Shown here: positions 43,504 to 54,860 of the stretch, in pieces
How positions within the stretch are numbered: the stretch's first letter is position 1
Layout: every line of letters starts with the position of its first letter
Source: Deroplatys truncata
Taxonomy: Eukaryota > Arthropoda > Insecta > Mantodea > Mantidae
DNA: 64,000 bases
Reading direction: 5' to 3'
Assembly (NCBI GenBank): GCA_030765065.1
Contig: CM060985.1
Location: forward strand, 3,534,001-3,598,000
Notes under the pieces: model-generated
What the model was told of the DNA's origin: nothing
The model's input: only the letters and a program-made list of their open reading frames with translations
Database searches by the model: none
Made by a program: the position numbers and the translations under genes

Positions 43504-46389
43504 TTATTTGATTAAGTCTTGTAGGTATTGTTGTGCTGCTGCTTGGTCCTCTTCATGTGTTTTTGTGGCATGATGTTTGATATATGTAAGTGGTGTTAGT
43601 ATTAGTTCTCGGAGTTGGTTGTCGGCTCGCTTTTTGAAGTTTTCTTCTGATTGTAGAAGCTGTTGTCGGTGTGGGAGTTTTGATGCTTTTGCTATGTATG
43701 TTGTATATGCCCGGTCGATGAATTCTTTCAATGGTTCTGTTTTAGTTAGTATATGAATATCTCTGTTGGGGTAGCAGTAGGGGACTTTTGCTGCAATGCG
43801 TAGGCATTTTCGCTCCATTGTTTCCAGCAGGTGCATGGTTGTTGGTGCTGTAATTGGGGCTAATGCTACAGCTGCGTATGTGAGGACTGGTCGGACGAGT
43901 GTTTTGTATAGGTGCAATAGTGCTTCAGTTTTGAGTCCTTCGCCTCGCTGGTTGCTCAGGAATCGTAGTGTTGCTTGGATTGGTTTTATTTGTTTCAGCT
44001 TGGAGTTGAAGTGTTGTTTGGTTTTCAGGCGACGGGTGATTAATACTCCAAGATATTTTGCTGTGGTTTGAGTTTTGATATGTGTTGTGCCTATTTTAAT
44101 TTGTAGATTTTTACGTTGAAAGCAGCTTTTTCGTTTGATGGCCAGTATTTGTGTTTTTTGTGGATTTATTGAAATGCGCCATTTGTTCGCCCAATCAGTG
44201 AAAATGGCAAGTTGCGCCTCAAGCTTTTTTTTGGCAACTGTCGGTTTCAATTCGGTGCACCAATAGAGCGTATCATCTGCATATTGGGCTAGTGAGACTG
44301 TTGGTGTTATTGGCTGAGGAGTGTCATAGGTGTAGATGATGTATAGGAGGCCAGAGATGGCACTTCCTTGGGGGGTTCCTGCTTGTAGTTGAATGAGGTC
44401 GGACAGTGTATTATTTATTTTTAGTCTGGCTGTCCTGTTGTTTAGAAAGCTGGCTGTCCAGCGCACAATGTTTTTTGGGATGTTTAATGTTGTCATTTTG
44501 AACAGGAGACCATTAATCCAGCATTTATCAAACGCTGCCTCAATATCCATGAATGCCGCTATGGTAGTTTTGCTACGGTTGTAGCCGTCTTGGAAATTGG
44601 AGAGGACTCGTAATAGTTGGTCCTGGATGGTTATATCACATCTGAAGCCTGCTTGGGTGTCAGGAATTATTTTGGTGTTCTTTATGAATGAGTGTAGGCG
44701 GTTGACCAATATTTTCTCCATTATTTTGGATAGAGTGGTCGTGAGGGAGATTGGTCGGTAGTTTTTATGGTTAGTGTTATCTTTGCCCGGTTTTTCAAAG
44801 AGCAGTATGTGTGCAAGTCGCCAGTTTTTTGGATGATAGCCATGTTTTAGGCACTTGTTGTATAGTTGATGTAATCTGTGTATCATTTCTTGTGGTAGTT
44901 CTTTGAGCATTTTATAGGTGATTTCATCCGGGCCTGGGGCTGTGTTGCCCTGGGTTTGAATGGTGGCAGTTAATTCGAAGAGTGTGATTGGTCTTGCTGG
45001 TCCTGTTGTTTCATCGGGTTCATACAGTTCATCTTGTGGGGTGTAGCCCAGTGGTGAATTGTTCACATGGTAGTTTATGCGGTTGTAATATTGTGTGTTA
45101 AATTTCGGATGTTCTGGTGTTTGGAACACGGTGTCATAGTGAGATTTAAATAGTTGTAATTTTTCTTCTGTGTTCCAGATGTGTTTGCCATCAACTTTTA
45201 TGGGGTAGGTGAAGCGTTTCTTTCCTCTTGTTGCCTTAATGAGTTGCCAGAATTTTTTGGGATCCTGTGTGCGGTTTTGATTTAGTGTCTGTATATATTC
45301 TGTCCATTTATTGGTGCGAAATTCTATTATTGCATTTTTGACTGCTTCTTGTAAATGGTTATATATTGTTTTGTCATAAGGATGATGTGTTTTCATGTAT
45401 TGGCGGTGTGCTTTCCGTTTCTCTTTAATTAATAGTATTATGTTTTTTGGTAGTGTGTTGATGTTCCTTCCCGGGTCTCGCTTGGATGTTGGAACGGCAA
45501 TCTTGCGAGCTTGTTGTATTATGTTTGTGATCGTGCTCTCTTCTTGATCAATTTGTGATGTGATATTTCCATTAGTATTTATTTCGGCGGTGGCGAGTCG
45601 CTTGTGGATTTCCTGTCTATAGAGGTTCCAATCAGCCTTTCTGTAGTCTGGTACTTCATATGGTGTCAAAGTTTCGTAGTACCATCTATTGGTGGCGATG
45701 GTTACTATGATCGGTAGGTGGTCGGTATTTAATGGCACATCTGTTTGTATTTCCAGTATTTTATGGTAAAGTTGAGGTGATGCTAGTACCTTATCTGGTG
45801 ATGTCGGTTGTTGTGTGCCTGTCCCAATTCGGGTGGGCCCGGGTATAGGTGCAATTTTTAATTTTGTTTCACTTAGTATGCGCAGTAATTCTTTGCCGTA
45901 AAGGTTTGTGGTTGTATCTAGCAGGCTGTGGTGTTGTGCATTCAGATCTCCAATGATGAGTAAGTTCTTGTATTTATTGCTAAGATATTTGATTAGGGCA
46001 ACAGGGAACTGGTTGTTCTGGATGGACATTTGATTTGGTGGTGCATAAATGGCAGCTATAACCATGCTTTGGTTGTTGAGGTGGATTTGTGTTAACACTG
46101 CCTCAGCCGCTCGGAATTCATCTGGCAGTGGTATTTGTGTTGTACGATGTATAGGTTTAATCAGTGTGACCACTCCTCCTCCTAGTCCAATTTGACGATC
46201 ATGACGGTGGGTTTGGTATGGTGAAAAAGTAAACGTGTTATAAGGTTTCAGTTTTGTTTCATTTATTGTTATTATGTCCGGGTCGTGTTCATTAATGGCT
46301 GCTTTAAGACGATCCTTTTTTGATCGAATTCCATTAATGTTAATATGCAGTACTTTGATGTGATGTTTTTCATTAATTACAGGCGCCAT
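43504..46389 (-). CDS. family D ORF2: APE endonuclease and reverse transcriptase, intact, 961 aa
   Basis: The N-terminal APE-type endonuclease includes HININGIRSKKDRL, INETKLKPY, IIGDLNAQHHSL and the catalytic NTDHLPIIVTI near residue 222. The RT spans about 480-770: NTAPGPDEITYKML, YRPISLTTTLSKIMEKIL, AAFMDIEAAFDKCWI, AGTPQGSAISGLLY (near 673) and the active site AQYADDTLYWC near 702, then KYLGVLITRRL. The C-terminal 200 residues are basic and lack RNase H. The ATG lies 14 nt upstream of the ORF1 stop in another frame (17-bp overlap). Because all copies share one target base, this endonuclease is predicted to recognise the satellite sequence; that is inference. Confidence 0.93.
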   Translation of the reverse strand: MAPVINEKHHIKVLHININGIRSKKDRLKAAINEHDPDIITINETKLKPYNTFTFSPYQTHRHDRQIGLGGGVVTLIKPIHRTTQIPLPDEFRAAEAVLTQIHLNNQSMVIAAIYAPPNQMSIQNNQFPVALIKYLSNKYKNLLIIGDLNAQHHSLLDTTTNLYGKELLRILSETKLKIAPIPGPTRIGTGTQQPTSPDKVLASPQLYHKILEIQTDVPLNTDHLPIIVTIATNRWYYETLTPYEVPDYRKADWNLYRQEIHKRLATAEINTNGNITSQIDQEESTITNIIQQARKIAVPTSKRDPGRNINTLPKNIILLIKEKRKAHRQYMKTHHPYDKTIYNHLQEAVKNAIIEFRTNKWTEYIQTLNQNRTQDPKKFWQLIKATRGKKRFTYPIKVDGKHIWNTEEKLQLFKSHYDTVFQTPEHPKFNTQYYNRINYHVNNSPLGYTPQDELYEPDETTGPARPITLFELTATIQTQGNTAPGPDEITYKMLKELPQEMIHRLHQLYNKCLKHGYHPKNWRLAHILLFEKPGKDNTNHKNYRPISLTTTLSKIMEKILVNRLHSFIKNTKIIPDTQAGFRCDITIQDQLLRVLSNFQDGYNRSKTTIAAFMDIEAAFDKCWINGLLFKMTTLNIPKNIVRWTASFLNNRTARLKINNTLSDLIQLQAGTPQGSAISGLLYIIYTYDTPQPITPTVSLAQYADDTLYWCTELKPTVAKKKLEAQLAIFTDWANKWRISINPQKTQILAIKRKSCFQRKNLQIKIGTTHIKTQTTAKYLGVLITRRLKTKQHFNSKLKQIKPIQATLRFLSNQRGEGLKTEALLHLYKTLVRPVLTYAAVALAPITAPTTMHLLETMERKCLRIAAKVPYCYPNRDIHILTKTEPLKEFIDRAYTTYIAKASKLPHRQQLLQSEENFKKRADNQLRELILTPLTYIKHHATKTHEEDQAAAQQYLQDLIK

Positions 46390-47920
46390 TTTGTTGTGTT
46401 GTTTCTAGTGTGCTTACTAGTACTGCCAGCTGGGTTCCAATGTTTGTAATGTTGATTGTTTTGTTTAGTGTCTTACGAAAGGTATCTTGAAGTGTTTTAT
46501 TTGTCCTCTCTCGGTGTTCGGGAGGTGTGATTTCTTGAATTGCCACTGTCAGGCTTTTTAGCATTTGGTCAGCAAGATGGTGGAAAAGCTTCAATACGAA
46601 GTCTGTCTGTATTTCGTGATGTTTCTTAATTTGTTCTATTTGTTCTTTTGTTTGCTGTTGTTGTTGGTTGCTGGCTTTGGTGAGATCTTTTATCAGTTTT
46701 GTGAGTTCATGCCTGTTTAGTTCAGTTTTGTTTTCAGGAATGGTAGGTAGGGGTGTGGCTTGTGTTTCATTGGTTGGTGGTGGAGGGGGAGGGGTTGGTG
46801 GAGGTGGGTTGTTGTGAGGGAATATTCTGATTGGCTGAATGTGCTGCATTGTGCTGGGGGCCTCTTTTGGGTATAATGGGCATCGTATTTGACCGGTATA
46901 GTGTCCAGGGTCATTGCATGTGGCGCAGAAAGGTTCATTTGATGTTCGGCCAGCATGTGTGCACATTTGTGTTAGTTTATTGTTTCCGCAGTAGAAGCAA
47001 CGCGGGTCATTTGTGCAGTTGTCTTGGTCATGACCGTATTTTTGACATTTACGGCATGGGACATGTCTGGTGGTTGTTCTCGCCGGTTCCACGCGGTAAA
47101 CCTGGCTTTCCAGCACAATACCTTTATTCAGGATTTCTTGTATTGTTTGCAAATCATCTGTGAATATCCGCACTAGCGGTGTTGGCTGGTTTGTAGCTCG
47201 GCTGATTATTCTCACAGCCCGGTTTATGGTTGGTTGGTTTTCCTGAATTGCACTAAGTAATTCCTCGTCAGGTACTGCGAGGGGAACATTTTTAATTACA
47301 GCTACCAATTGTCTCTTTTGTCGCGGTGAAGCGTCTTCATGGATTGGAGTTGGTAGCATGGTCAAATAGTGCGCCTGTTTTCCAAAGTTGGTGGCGCTAA
47401 TCGCCTGCTGAAATAACCGCCCTTGTTGTTCATTTTTGAATGCAATGCCCAGTGTGTATCTTGGTTTGAATATTGGGCTGATTCTGACTATCTGGATAGG
47501 CTGGTCCAGTTTTTTAGCTATTAGCTCCTTCACTCGGAAGGAGTTGATGTGTTTCTGTTCACATGGTGTGACATATAGGATGAAGCTTCCATGTGGAAGA
47601 ATTTCATTTCTGAGTGTTGGTGTTTGATGTTTTGTGTTGTCTTTCTCAGTGTTCGTGACTTGAGCTTGGATTCTCGGGCCTAGTTCACTTTCTGATTCCA
47701 GGCTTGTGTCTGAAAGGTTATTGTCTGACATTTCATCGTCTCTATGGTGGATCGGAGCTTTCTCCTGTTGTGATCTTTTAGTTGCTGTTGTTGGTTTAGT
47801 GGATGTTCCTGGTTTAGCATGGGTCGATGTAGAGTTGGATGTTCCTGGTTGAGCATGGGTTGATGTAGAGTTGTTTTCAGGTTTGTCCAGTTTAGGCGGT
47901 GGTTTTCCTGTTTTGACCAT
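46373..47920 (-). CDS. family D ORF1 (Gag-like, zinc knuckles), intact, 515 aa
   Basis: The N-terminus is rich in Ser, Thr, Pro and charged residues. A central PRE_C2HC-like block (LVAVIKNVPLAVPDEELL, LVRIFTDDLQTIQEILNKG) precedes CCHC-type knuckles: CRKCQKYGHDQDNC, CFYCGNNKLTQMC and CATCNDPGHYTGQIRC. A Pro-rich hinge and a Gln-rich helical C-terminus (NQQQQQTKEQIEQIKKH) follow. Such ORF1 proteins bind element RNA and can direct it to its target. The stop overlaps the ORF2 start. It could be the source of satellite localisation; not shown by sequence. Confidence 0.9.
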   Translation of the reverse strand: MVKTGKPPPKLDKPENNSTSTHAQPGTSNSTSTHAKPGTSTKPTTATKRSQQEKAPIHHRDDEMSDNNLSDTSLESESELGPRIQAQVTNTEKDNTKHQTPTLRNEILPHGSFILYVTPCEQKHINSFRVKELIAKKLDQPIQIVRISPIFKPRYTLGIAFKNEQQGRLFQQAISATNFGKQAHYLTMLPTPIHEDASPRQKRQLVAVIKNVPLAVPDEELLSAIQENQPTINRAVRIISRATNQPTPLVRIFTDDLQTIQEILNKGIVLESQVYRVEPARTTTRHVPCRKCQKYGHDQDNCTNDPRCFYCGNNKLTQMCTHAGRTSNEPFCATCNDPGHYTGQIRCPLYPKEAPSTMQHIQPIRIFPHNNPPPPTPPPPPPTNETQATPLPTIPENKTELNRHELTKLIKDLTKASNQQQQQTKEQIEQIKKHHEIQTDFVLKLFHHLADQMLKSLTVAIQEITPPEHRERTNKTLQDTFRKTLNKTINITNIGTQLAVLVSTLETTQQNGACN

Positions 47921-48369
47921 GGTGTAGTGGTTGATTCTGGGTTTTGGTCTGTATGTGTGGTCGTGTGTCTATTTTGAGTTTAGTGGTGATAGGGTAGGTA
48001 TTGTTATGGGCTGTGGGCGGATGGATTGGCTGCTGAGAAGCTCGTCTGGTGTGTTTGCCTCGGCCGAAGCCGAATAAGTGTGATTTCAAGAAACCACAGG
48101 GTAGTACCCTTTAACTAAGCTTAGGAAGCTTAGGGCTAATACCAGACTGGCCACAGGATAGGTAGGGTGGGTGAATTGGAAGAGGTTTTGATGATTATGA
48201 AGATGATGTCCGGCCTGAAAAAGGAAAAAAGTATTATGGTACCACAGGACCGTGGGCAGCTGCGCTGTGGTTGGTTAACGCTGCTGAGGTAGGCTGGATA
48301 TTGTAGCTATCTCCCCTGCTCTCGGCCGGCTCGATCCTGCTTTCCGGCGTTCAGGAGCCAGGAGGAGCC

Positions 48370-51268
48370 AGGAGCAAGAACAGGTCGCCCGAGTTTACTC
48401 GGGCGGAAGGTTAATCGCCACGGTACCTATCCGTTTAGTTACGGATTTACCCGTGCGGTATTAAAGATTTGTCAAATAGCAAGCGTTTTTGTCGATGTTT
48501 ACGTGATGATGGCGGTTGCTGGCCCCTTGTGGTGCTATTGGCTCGGGTCGGTGATACCGCCTGGGCGGACAAGCGACCAGACGGTGACCGAGCTCGATGC
48601 TGCTTAACTTGGCGGCCGCTTGCTGGACCGTCAGTCAAGCAGTGCCATCTAGCGGGGGCCGATGGGAATGGGTGTTTTGGTGTGAGGCTACCAAGGAAAG
48701 CAGTTGAGTGGTGCGGCTGAGTGGTCACCCAACCAGCCGTGGCCCGTCTCAATGCTGCTTAACTTGGGGTGCGTGTGGTAGATAGGATGAAGTGGCAGTT
48801 ATGGGCCAAGGGCATCCTTGGGGAGGCGGTAGCTTCTTCGTCGCCTCGGTTGGCGTTGGTCATATTGGCCAAGCACATTAACCAGTCGGTTGGGATGAGG
48901 TACAAGCTTTGTGTAAATTGTACGAGCTCTTTCTCGTACAACATCCACAATGTAGGGGAGTCCTGATTGGGAGTGAAGGATGTGTGACGGGAATCTGCGA
49001 TCTGTGCCGTAGATCATCCTTAGTGCCCTGTTCTGCACGGTCTGGAGTCTGCGCATAGTGGACGGAGCCACCGAGCCCCAGACCTCGCAGCCGTACAGAA
49101 TTAGTGGCGGAATAATCGCCCGATACAGACGCAGTTTAAGGCGGGTAGGCATTGTTGAGTGGAAGATGGGGTACAACTGCCGAAGGGCGGCGTGACCTAG
49201 GCTGGCCTTAGCCTTGACATGAGGAGTGAATGTGAGGCCGCGGTCGAGCAGAACCCCTAGGTATTTGGCGGATCGGACCCAAGGGATCCTTCTCCGCCTC
49301 AACCGCAGGGATCTCTCGGGCCGCCAGCCATGAACCTTAGCGAGCAGGAGAGCTGAGCTCTTCTGCGGGCTAATGGCCATTCTCCACTTTTCACTCCATC
49401 TGCCGATGGCCTGGAGCTGTCTCTGTAGTGGAGGGAAGCAGTAACGGACATTCTTGTTCTGTGCCAATATGAGGACATCGTCGGCATATTGGCACGTAAC
49501 AGTGCTGGGTTCCATGGGGAAGTCAGACATGTAGGCAGCGAAGAGTAACGGCGACAGTACACTGCCTTCCGGAACCCCGGCCGCTATGGGTCTGACTGAG
49601 GATAGCCGCCCCTCCACCCGCACCCTGAAAGTGCGATCCCGTAGGAAGCTGCCAATCAGGGTGAGGTAGGGGGGAGGGATGTTTGCTTCCTTGAGCTTGT
49701 ACAATAGCCCCTGGTGCCACGTTGTGGAGAAGGCCTTTTCCACGTCTAACAGCACTGCCATGGTTTTGAAGTTTTCCTGGAAGCCCAGGGCAGCCTTCTC
49801 GGCCAATCGCAATAGCTGCAGGGTCGTGGAATGTCCCCGACGAAAACCGAACTGATGATCCGGGAGGAGATGCCTATCCTCGAAAAGAGGTGTAAGGCGG
49901 GGGAGGAGCAATCGCTCAAAAACTTTTGAGACGATCGGGAGCAAGCTGATGGAGCGGTAGTTGGAAGGGAAAACCGGATCCTTGCCGGGCTTCAGAATGC
50001 AGACCACCCTCGCCTCCTTCCAACTAGTTGGAAAGTGACGGAGGTGTAGGCATGCATTATAAATCCGCGTCAAATGGATGACGGCCTTCTTGGGAAGGTG
50101 CTGTAGCACGGACGCCGTGACGCCGTCATGCCCAGGGGATTTGTTAGGGTTTAGGTTTTGGATTTGGGAGGCCACCTCTCGTGGGGTGACTATTGGGATG
50201 TGGATCTGCTCGTGGGGGGGAGGTGGGTCCTCATAGAGGTAGTCCACCGTCGCCTCCACGAGTTCAGTGAAGTCCTCGTCTTGGGGGTCTTCCCTAGGCT
50301 CGAATTGAGACTCTAGATGGTCTGCGAAATCCGTGGCTTTCTCTTGGGGCTCGAAAGCGAATCTCCCTCGAGTGCCATGCAATGGATGCTGATACTGCGT
50401 TCTGTCCCTTCTCAGGGACCTGATTATCCGCCAGGGTTGTTTCTCTTCGAGGTTGACGTTTTTCAAGGTGTTTTCCCAGGCCGCAGAGCGGTGCGCGCGA
50501 AGCAGTCGCCTAGCCAGGGTTTTGAACCGCTGGTAAACTGCTTGGATCCTGGGATGGCGGAAGCGCTGCCATAGCTTCCGAACAGTGGCCTTGGCCTTTA
50601 GCAACTGCCGGAGTTCGTTTGGTATGGTCCTCGGGTTGGGGTTGTCAGACGGGATGCGGTATGTGTGCGCGCGTACCACAGTCAGGATGTGTTGGGAGAA
50701 CGCCGCGGCTGCCGCCTCCAGCGCATCGATGGAATCGATGCGAGGACGCGGGTCCACGGTTTGGGTTAAGTCAAGGACTGCTGCATCCCAGTCGACCTCG
50801 TTGGTCCAGTCTGGTGTGACCAGAGCTGGTATGTCAACGTTGGAGTCCACCAAGACAGGGTCGTGGTCGGAATCCAGCTCGTTGACAGCCGAGAGGTCTA
50901 GATGAAATGGAATGTTCTTGGTGATCATGATGTCTAGTACATCCGGCCTGCCGCGGGCCGGGTGGAACGTAGGCCCTCTCGGGCCGTGCGCGATGAGGCT
51001 CGGGTTGCCGCTGATGAGGCGGTAGAGCCCGCGGCCTTTTGCGTTTGTAGTGCGGCTATGCCAATGGGCATGCTTCGCGTTGAGGTCTCCTGCGATGCAT
51101 ACAACTGGGTGTAGGTTCAGCAAGGTGGTGTAGTCAGCTTCGTAGAAGCGATGGTCAGGAGGGTCGTATGCCGCTATCAGCAGCGTTCCGGCGTTCACCT
51201 GCTCAAGACCTGAAGAATTTCTCAGAGGCTCGCTGTCTATTACTGCTCGGTTCTGCCGCTCGCGGAAG
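48370..51268 (-). mobile_element. family A copy 2, joined to family D copy 2, 5'-truncated
   Basis: The left end (AGAACAGGTCGCCCGAGTTT) matches the 3' end of the full-length family A element and abuts family D without satellite between. The right end at 51268 meets GATGAAGCC, the position at which family D insertions end. A segment of about 84 bp at 51186-51268 has no match to the family A copy at the same place. Divergence from the 32,788 copy is greater than that of the 59,061 copy, so it is a separate subfamily. Confidence 0.85.
48799..51184 (-). pseudogene. family A ORF2, N-terminally truncated but open
   Basis: Homology to the intact ORF2 starts at TLLIAAYDPPDHRFYEAD, i.e. mid-endonuclease, and continues through GDLNAKHAHWHS, SDHDPVLVDSN, the RT motifs (LLDVEKAFSTTWH, AGVPEGSVLSPLLF, CQYADDVLILA near 49478) to the stop at 48799. 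No stop or frameshift interrupts it. Upstream the frame stays open into satellite and reaches an ATG at 51318, but that leader is not part of the native protein. The endonuclease is incomplete, so retrotransposition competence is unlikely. Confidence 0.87.
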
Positions 51269-51455
51269 GATGAAGCCTGACACATGTCAGATTCTTTTGA
51301 GAGCATGTCCCGCTCCAATCATGTATCAGCTAAATGAAGCCAGACACGCCCACTTAACAAGTGATGAAGCCTGACACATGTCAGATTCTTTCAGAGCCTG
51401 TCCCCCTCAAATCATGTATCAGCTAAGTGAAGCCAGACACGCCCACTTACCATGT
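51269..51455. repeat. 93-bp satellite, block 5 (two units)
   Basis: Starts exactly at GATGAAGCC and ends CTTACCATGT at the next family D element. The first unit carries the CCCGCTCC variant and an extra T (TTCTTTTGAG). Confidence 0.95.
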
Positions 51456-54400
51456 ATACATACATACAAACTTAATTTAGGTTAGCAGGTGCTAACCAAG
51501 GCTGCTCAGGGTAATCCCTCTTCAGCCAAGTAATGAGTTATTTTTATTAGTTGTAGCATCAACATTCCACAGTGTCGCCGCAACAGCATGGATGATTGTG
51601 ATTTATGGTGGTTGATAGGATCGGGGAAGTGTTTTGGGGATGGATTTTTTTTTTCGTTGGACACACGACTCACGGCTTAACCCACGGAAATTTTGTTTTT
51701 TCTTGAGGGTTGATGTTTATTTTATGGACTTGTTGATTTGATGTTTCTTTTTGTATGGAGTTTGCTTTTGGTTTCTATCGTTGCTTGCTGGTTTGATTAA
51801 TGTTTATTTGATTAAGTCTTGTAGGTATTGTTGTACTTCTGCTTGGTCCTCTTCATGTGTTTTTGCGGCATGATGTTTTATATATGTAAGTGGAGTTAGT
51901 GTTTGTTCTCGGAGTTGGTTGTCGGCTCGCTTTTTGAAGTTCTCTTCTGATTGTAGAAGCTGTTGTCGGTGTGGGAGTTTTGATGCTTTTGCTATGTATG
52001 TTGTATATGCTCGGTCGATGAATTCTTTCAGTGGTTCTGTTTTAGTTAGTATATGAGTATCTCTGTTGGGGTAGCAGTAGGGGACTTTTGCTGCAATGCG
52101 TAGGCATTTCCGCTCCATTGTTTCCAGCAGGTGCATGGTGGTTGGTGCTGTGATTGGGGCTAATGCTACAGCTGCGTATGTGAGGACTGGTCGGACGAGT
52201 GTTTTGTAAAGGTGTAATAGTGCTTCAGTTTTTAGTCCTTCGCCTCGCTGGTTGCTCAGGAATCGTAGTGTTGCTTGGATTGGTTTTATTTGTTTCAGCT
52301 TGGAGTTGAAGTGTTGTTTGGTTTTCAGGCGACGGGTGATTAATACTCCAAGATATTTTGCTGTGGTTTGAGTTTTTATGTGTTGTGCCTATTTTAATTT
52401 GTAGATTTTTACGTTGAAAGCAGCTTTTTCGTTTGATGGCCAGTATTTGTGTTTTTTGCGGATTTATTGAAATGCGCCATTTGTTCGCCCAATCAGTGAA
52501 AATGGCAAGTTGCGCCTCAAGCTTTTTTTGGCAACTGTCGGTTTCAATTCGGTGCACCAATAGAGCGTATCATCTGCATATTGGGCTAGTGAGACTGTTG
52601 GTGTTATTGGCTGAGGAGTGTCATAGGTGTAGATGATGTATAGGAGGCCAGAGATGGCACTTCCTTGGGGGGTTCCTGCTTGTAGTTGAATGAGGTCGGA
52701 CAGTGTATTATTTATTTTTAGTCTGGCTGTCCTGTTGTTTAGAAAGCTGGCTGTCCAGCGCACAATGTTTTTTGGGATGTTTAATGTTGTCATTTTGAAC
52801 AGGAGACCATTAATCCAGCATTTATCAAACGCTGCCTCAATATCCATGAATGCCGCTATGGTAGTTTTGCTACGGTTGTAGCCGTCTTGGAAATTGGAGA
52901 GGACTCGTAATAGTTGGTCCTGGATGGTTATATCACATCTGAAGCCTGCTTGGGTGTCAGGAATTATTTTGGTGTTCTTTATGAATGAGTGTAGGCGGTT
53001 GACCAATATCTTCTCCATTATTTTGGATAGAGTGGTCGTGAGGGAGATTGGTCGGTAGTTTTTATGGTTAGTGTTATCCTTGCCCGGTTTTTCAAAGAGC
53101 AGTATGTGTGCAAGTCGCCAGTTTTTTGGATGATAGCCATGTTTTAGGCACTTGTTGTATAGTTGATGTAATCTGTGTATCATTTCTTGTGGTAGTTCTT
53201 TAAGCATTTTATAGGTGATTTCATCCGGGCCTGGGGCTGTGTTGCCCTGGGTTTGAATGGTGGCAGTTAGTTCGAAGAGTGTGATTGGTCCTGTTGTTTC
53301 ATAGAGTTCATCTTGTGGGGTGTAGCGCAGTGGTGAGTTGTTCACATGGTAGTTTATGCGGTTGTAGTATTGTGTGTTAAAATTCGGATGTTCTGGTGTT
53401 TGGAACACGGTGTCATAGTGAGATTTAAATAGTTGTAGTTTTTCTTGTGTGTTCCAGATGTGTTTGCCATCAACTTTTATGGGGTAGGTGGTGCGTTTCT
53501 TTCCTCTTGTTGCCTTAATGAGTTGCCAGAATTTTTTGGGGTCCTGTGTGCGGTTTTGATTTAGTGTCTGTATATATTCTGTCCATTTATTGGTGCGAAA
53601 TTCTATTATTGCGTTTTTGACTGCTCCTTGTAAATGGTTATATATTGTTTTGTCGTAAGGATGATGTGTTTTCATGTATTGGCGGTGTGCTTTCCGTTTC
53701 TCTTTAATTAATAGTATTATGTTTTTTGGTAGTGTGTTGATGTTCCTTCCCGGGTCTCGCTTGGATGTTGGAACGGCAATCTTGCGAGCTTGTTGTATTA
53801 TGTTTGTGATTGTGCTCTCTTCTTGATCAATTTGCGATGTGATATTTCCATTAGTATTTATTTCGGCGGTGGCGAGTCGCTTGTGGATTTCCTGTCTATA
53901 GAGGTTCCAATCAGCTTTTCTGTAGTCGGGTACTTCATATGGTGTCAAAGTTTCGTAGTACCATCTATTGGTGGCGATGGTTACTATGATCGGTAGGTGG
54001 TCGGTATTTAATGGCACATCTGTTTGTATTTCCAGTATTTTATGGTAAACTTGAGGTGATGCTAGTACCTTGTCTGGTGATGTCGGTTGTTGTGTGCCTG
54101 TCCCAATTCGGGTGGGCCCGGGTATAGGTGCAATCTTTAGTTTTGTTTCACTTAGTATGCGCAGTAATTCTTTACCGTAAAGGTTTGTGGTTGTATCTAG
54201 CAGGCTGTGGTGTTGTGCATTCAGATCTCCAATGATGAGTAAGTTCTTGTATTTATTGCTAAGATATTTGATTAGGGCGACGGGGAACTGGTTGTTCTGG
54301 ATGGACATTTGATTTGGTGGTGCATAAATGGCAGCTATAACCATGCACTGGTTGTTGAGGTGGATTTGTGTTAACACTGCCTCAGCCACTCGGAATTCAT

Positions 54401-54855
54401 CTGGCAGTGGTATTTGTGTTGTACGATGTATAGGTTTAATCAGTGTGACCACTCCTCCTCCTAGTCCAATTTGACGATCATGACGGTGGGTTTGGTATGG
54501 TGAAAAAGTAAACGTGTTATATGGTTTCAGTTTTGTTTCATTTATTGCTATTATGTCCGGGTCGTGTTCAGTAATGGCTGCTTTAAGACGATCCTTTTTT
54601 GATCGAATTCCATTAATGTTGATATGCAGTACTTTGATGTGATGTTTTTCATTAATTACAGGCGCCATTTTGTTGTGTTGTTTCTAGTGTGCTTACTAGT
54701 ACTGCCAGCTGGGTTCCAATGTTTGTAATGTTGATTGTTTTGTTTAGTGTTTTGCGAAAGGTATCTTGAAGTGTTTTATTTATCCTCTCTCGCTGTTCGG
54801 GAGGTGTGATTTCTTGAATTGCCACTGTCAGGCTTTTTAGCATCTGGTCAGCAAG
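51456..54855 (-). mobile_element. family D copy 3, truncated in ORF1, ORF2 frameshifted
   Basis: Starts ATACATACATACAAACTT after CCATGT. The 3' UTR resembles copy 1. ORF2 starts intact at 54668 (APVINEKHHIKV) and is open through YADD, but a 1-bp loss in a T run near 52530 and a 2-bp loss near 52376 shift the frame before the C-terminus. Only the end of ORF1 remains. The 5' end at GGTCAGCAAG is followed by CATCT and then GATGGAGCC, so satellite resumes at the same unit position as for other D copies. CATCT may be a near-copy of CATGT on the left, i.e. a 5-bp duplication. Confidence 0.9.
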
Positions 54856-54860
54856 CATCT

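Larger units (their letters stand above)
43153..48370 (-). mobile_element. family D copy 2, longest copy, both ORFs open
   Basis: Starts on plus with ATACATACATACATACAAAC after the satellite bases AACAAGT. It has a 3' UTR with the GGTTAGCA/TGCTAACC hairpin, an intact ORF2, an intact ORF1 and about 450 bp upstream. No satellite follows its 5' end: it runs at about 48,365-48,380 directly into the 3' end of a family A copy. This is the best candidate for an active family D element in the window. Confidence 0.92.

Noticed and set aside
48447..48966. Short open frames in the 3' UTR of family A copy 2
   Set aside because: They overlap structured untranslated sequence and have no counterparts in the other family A copies.
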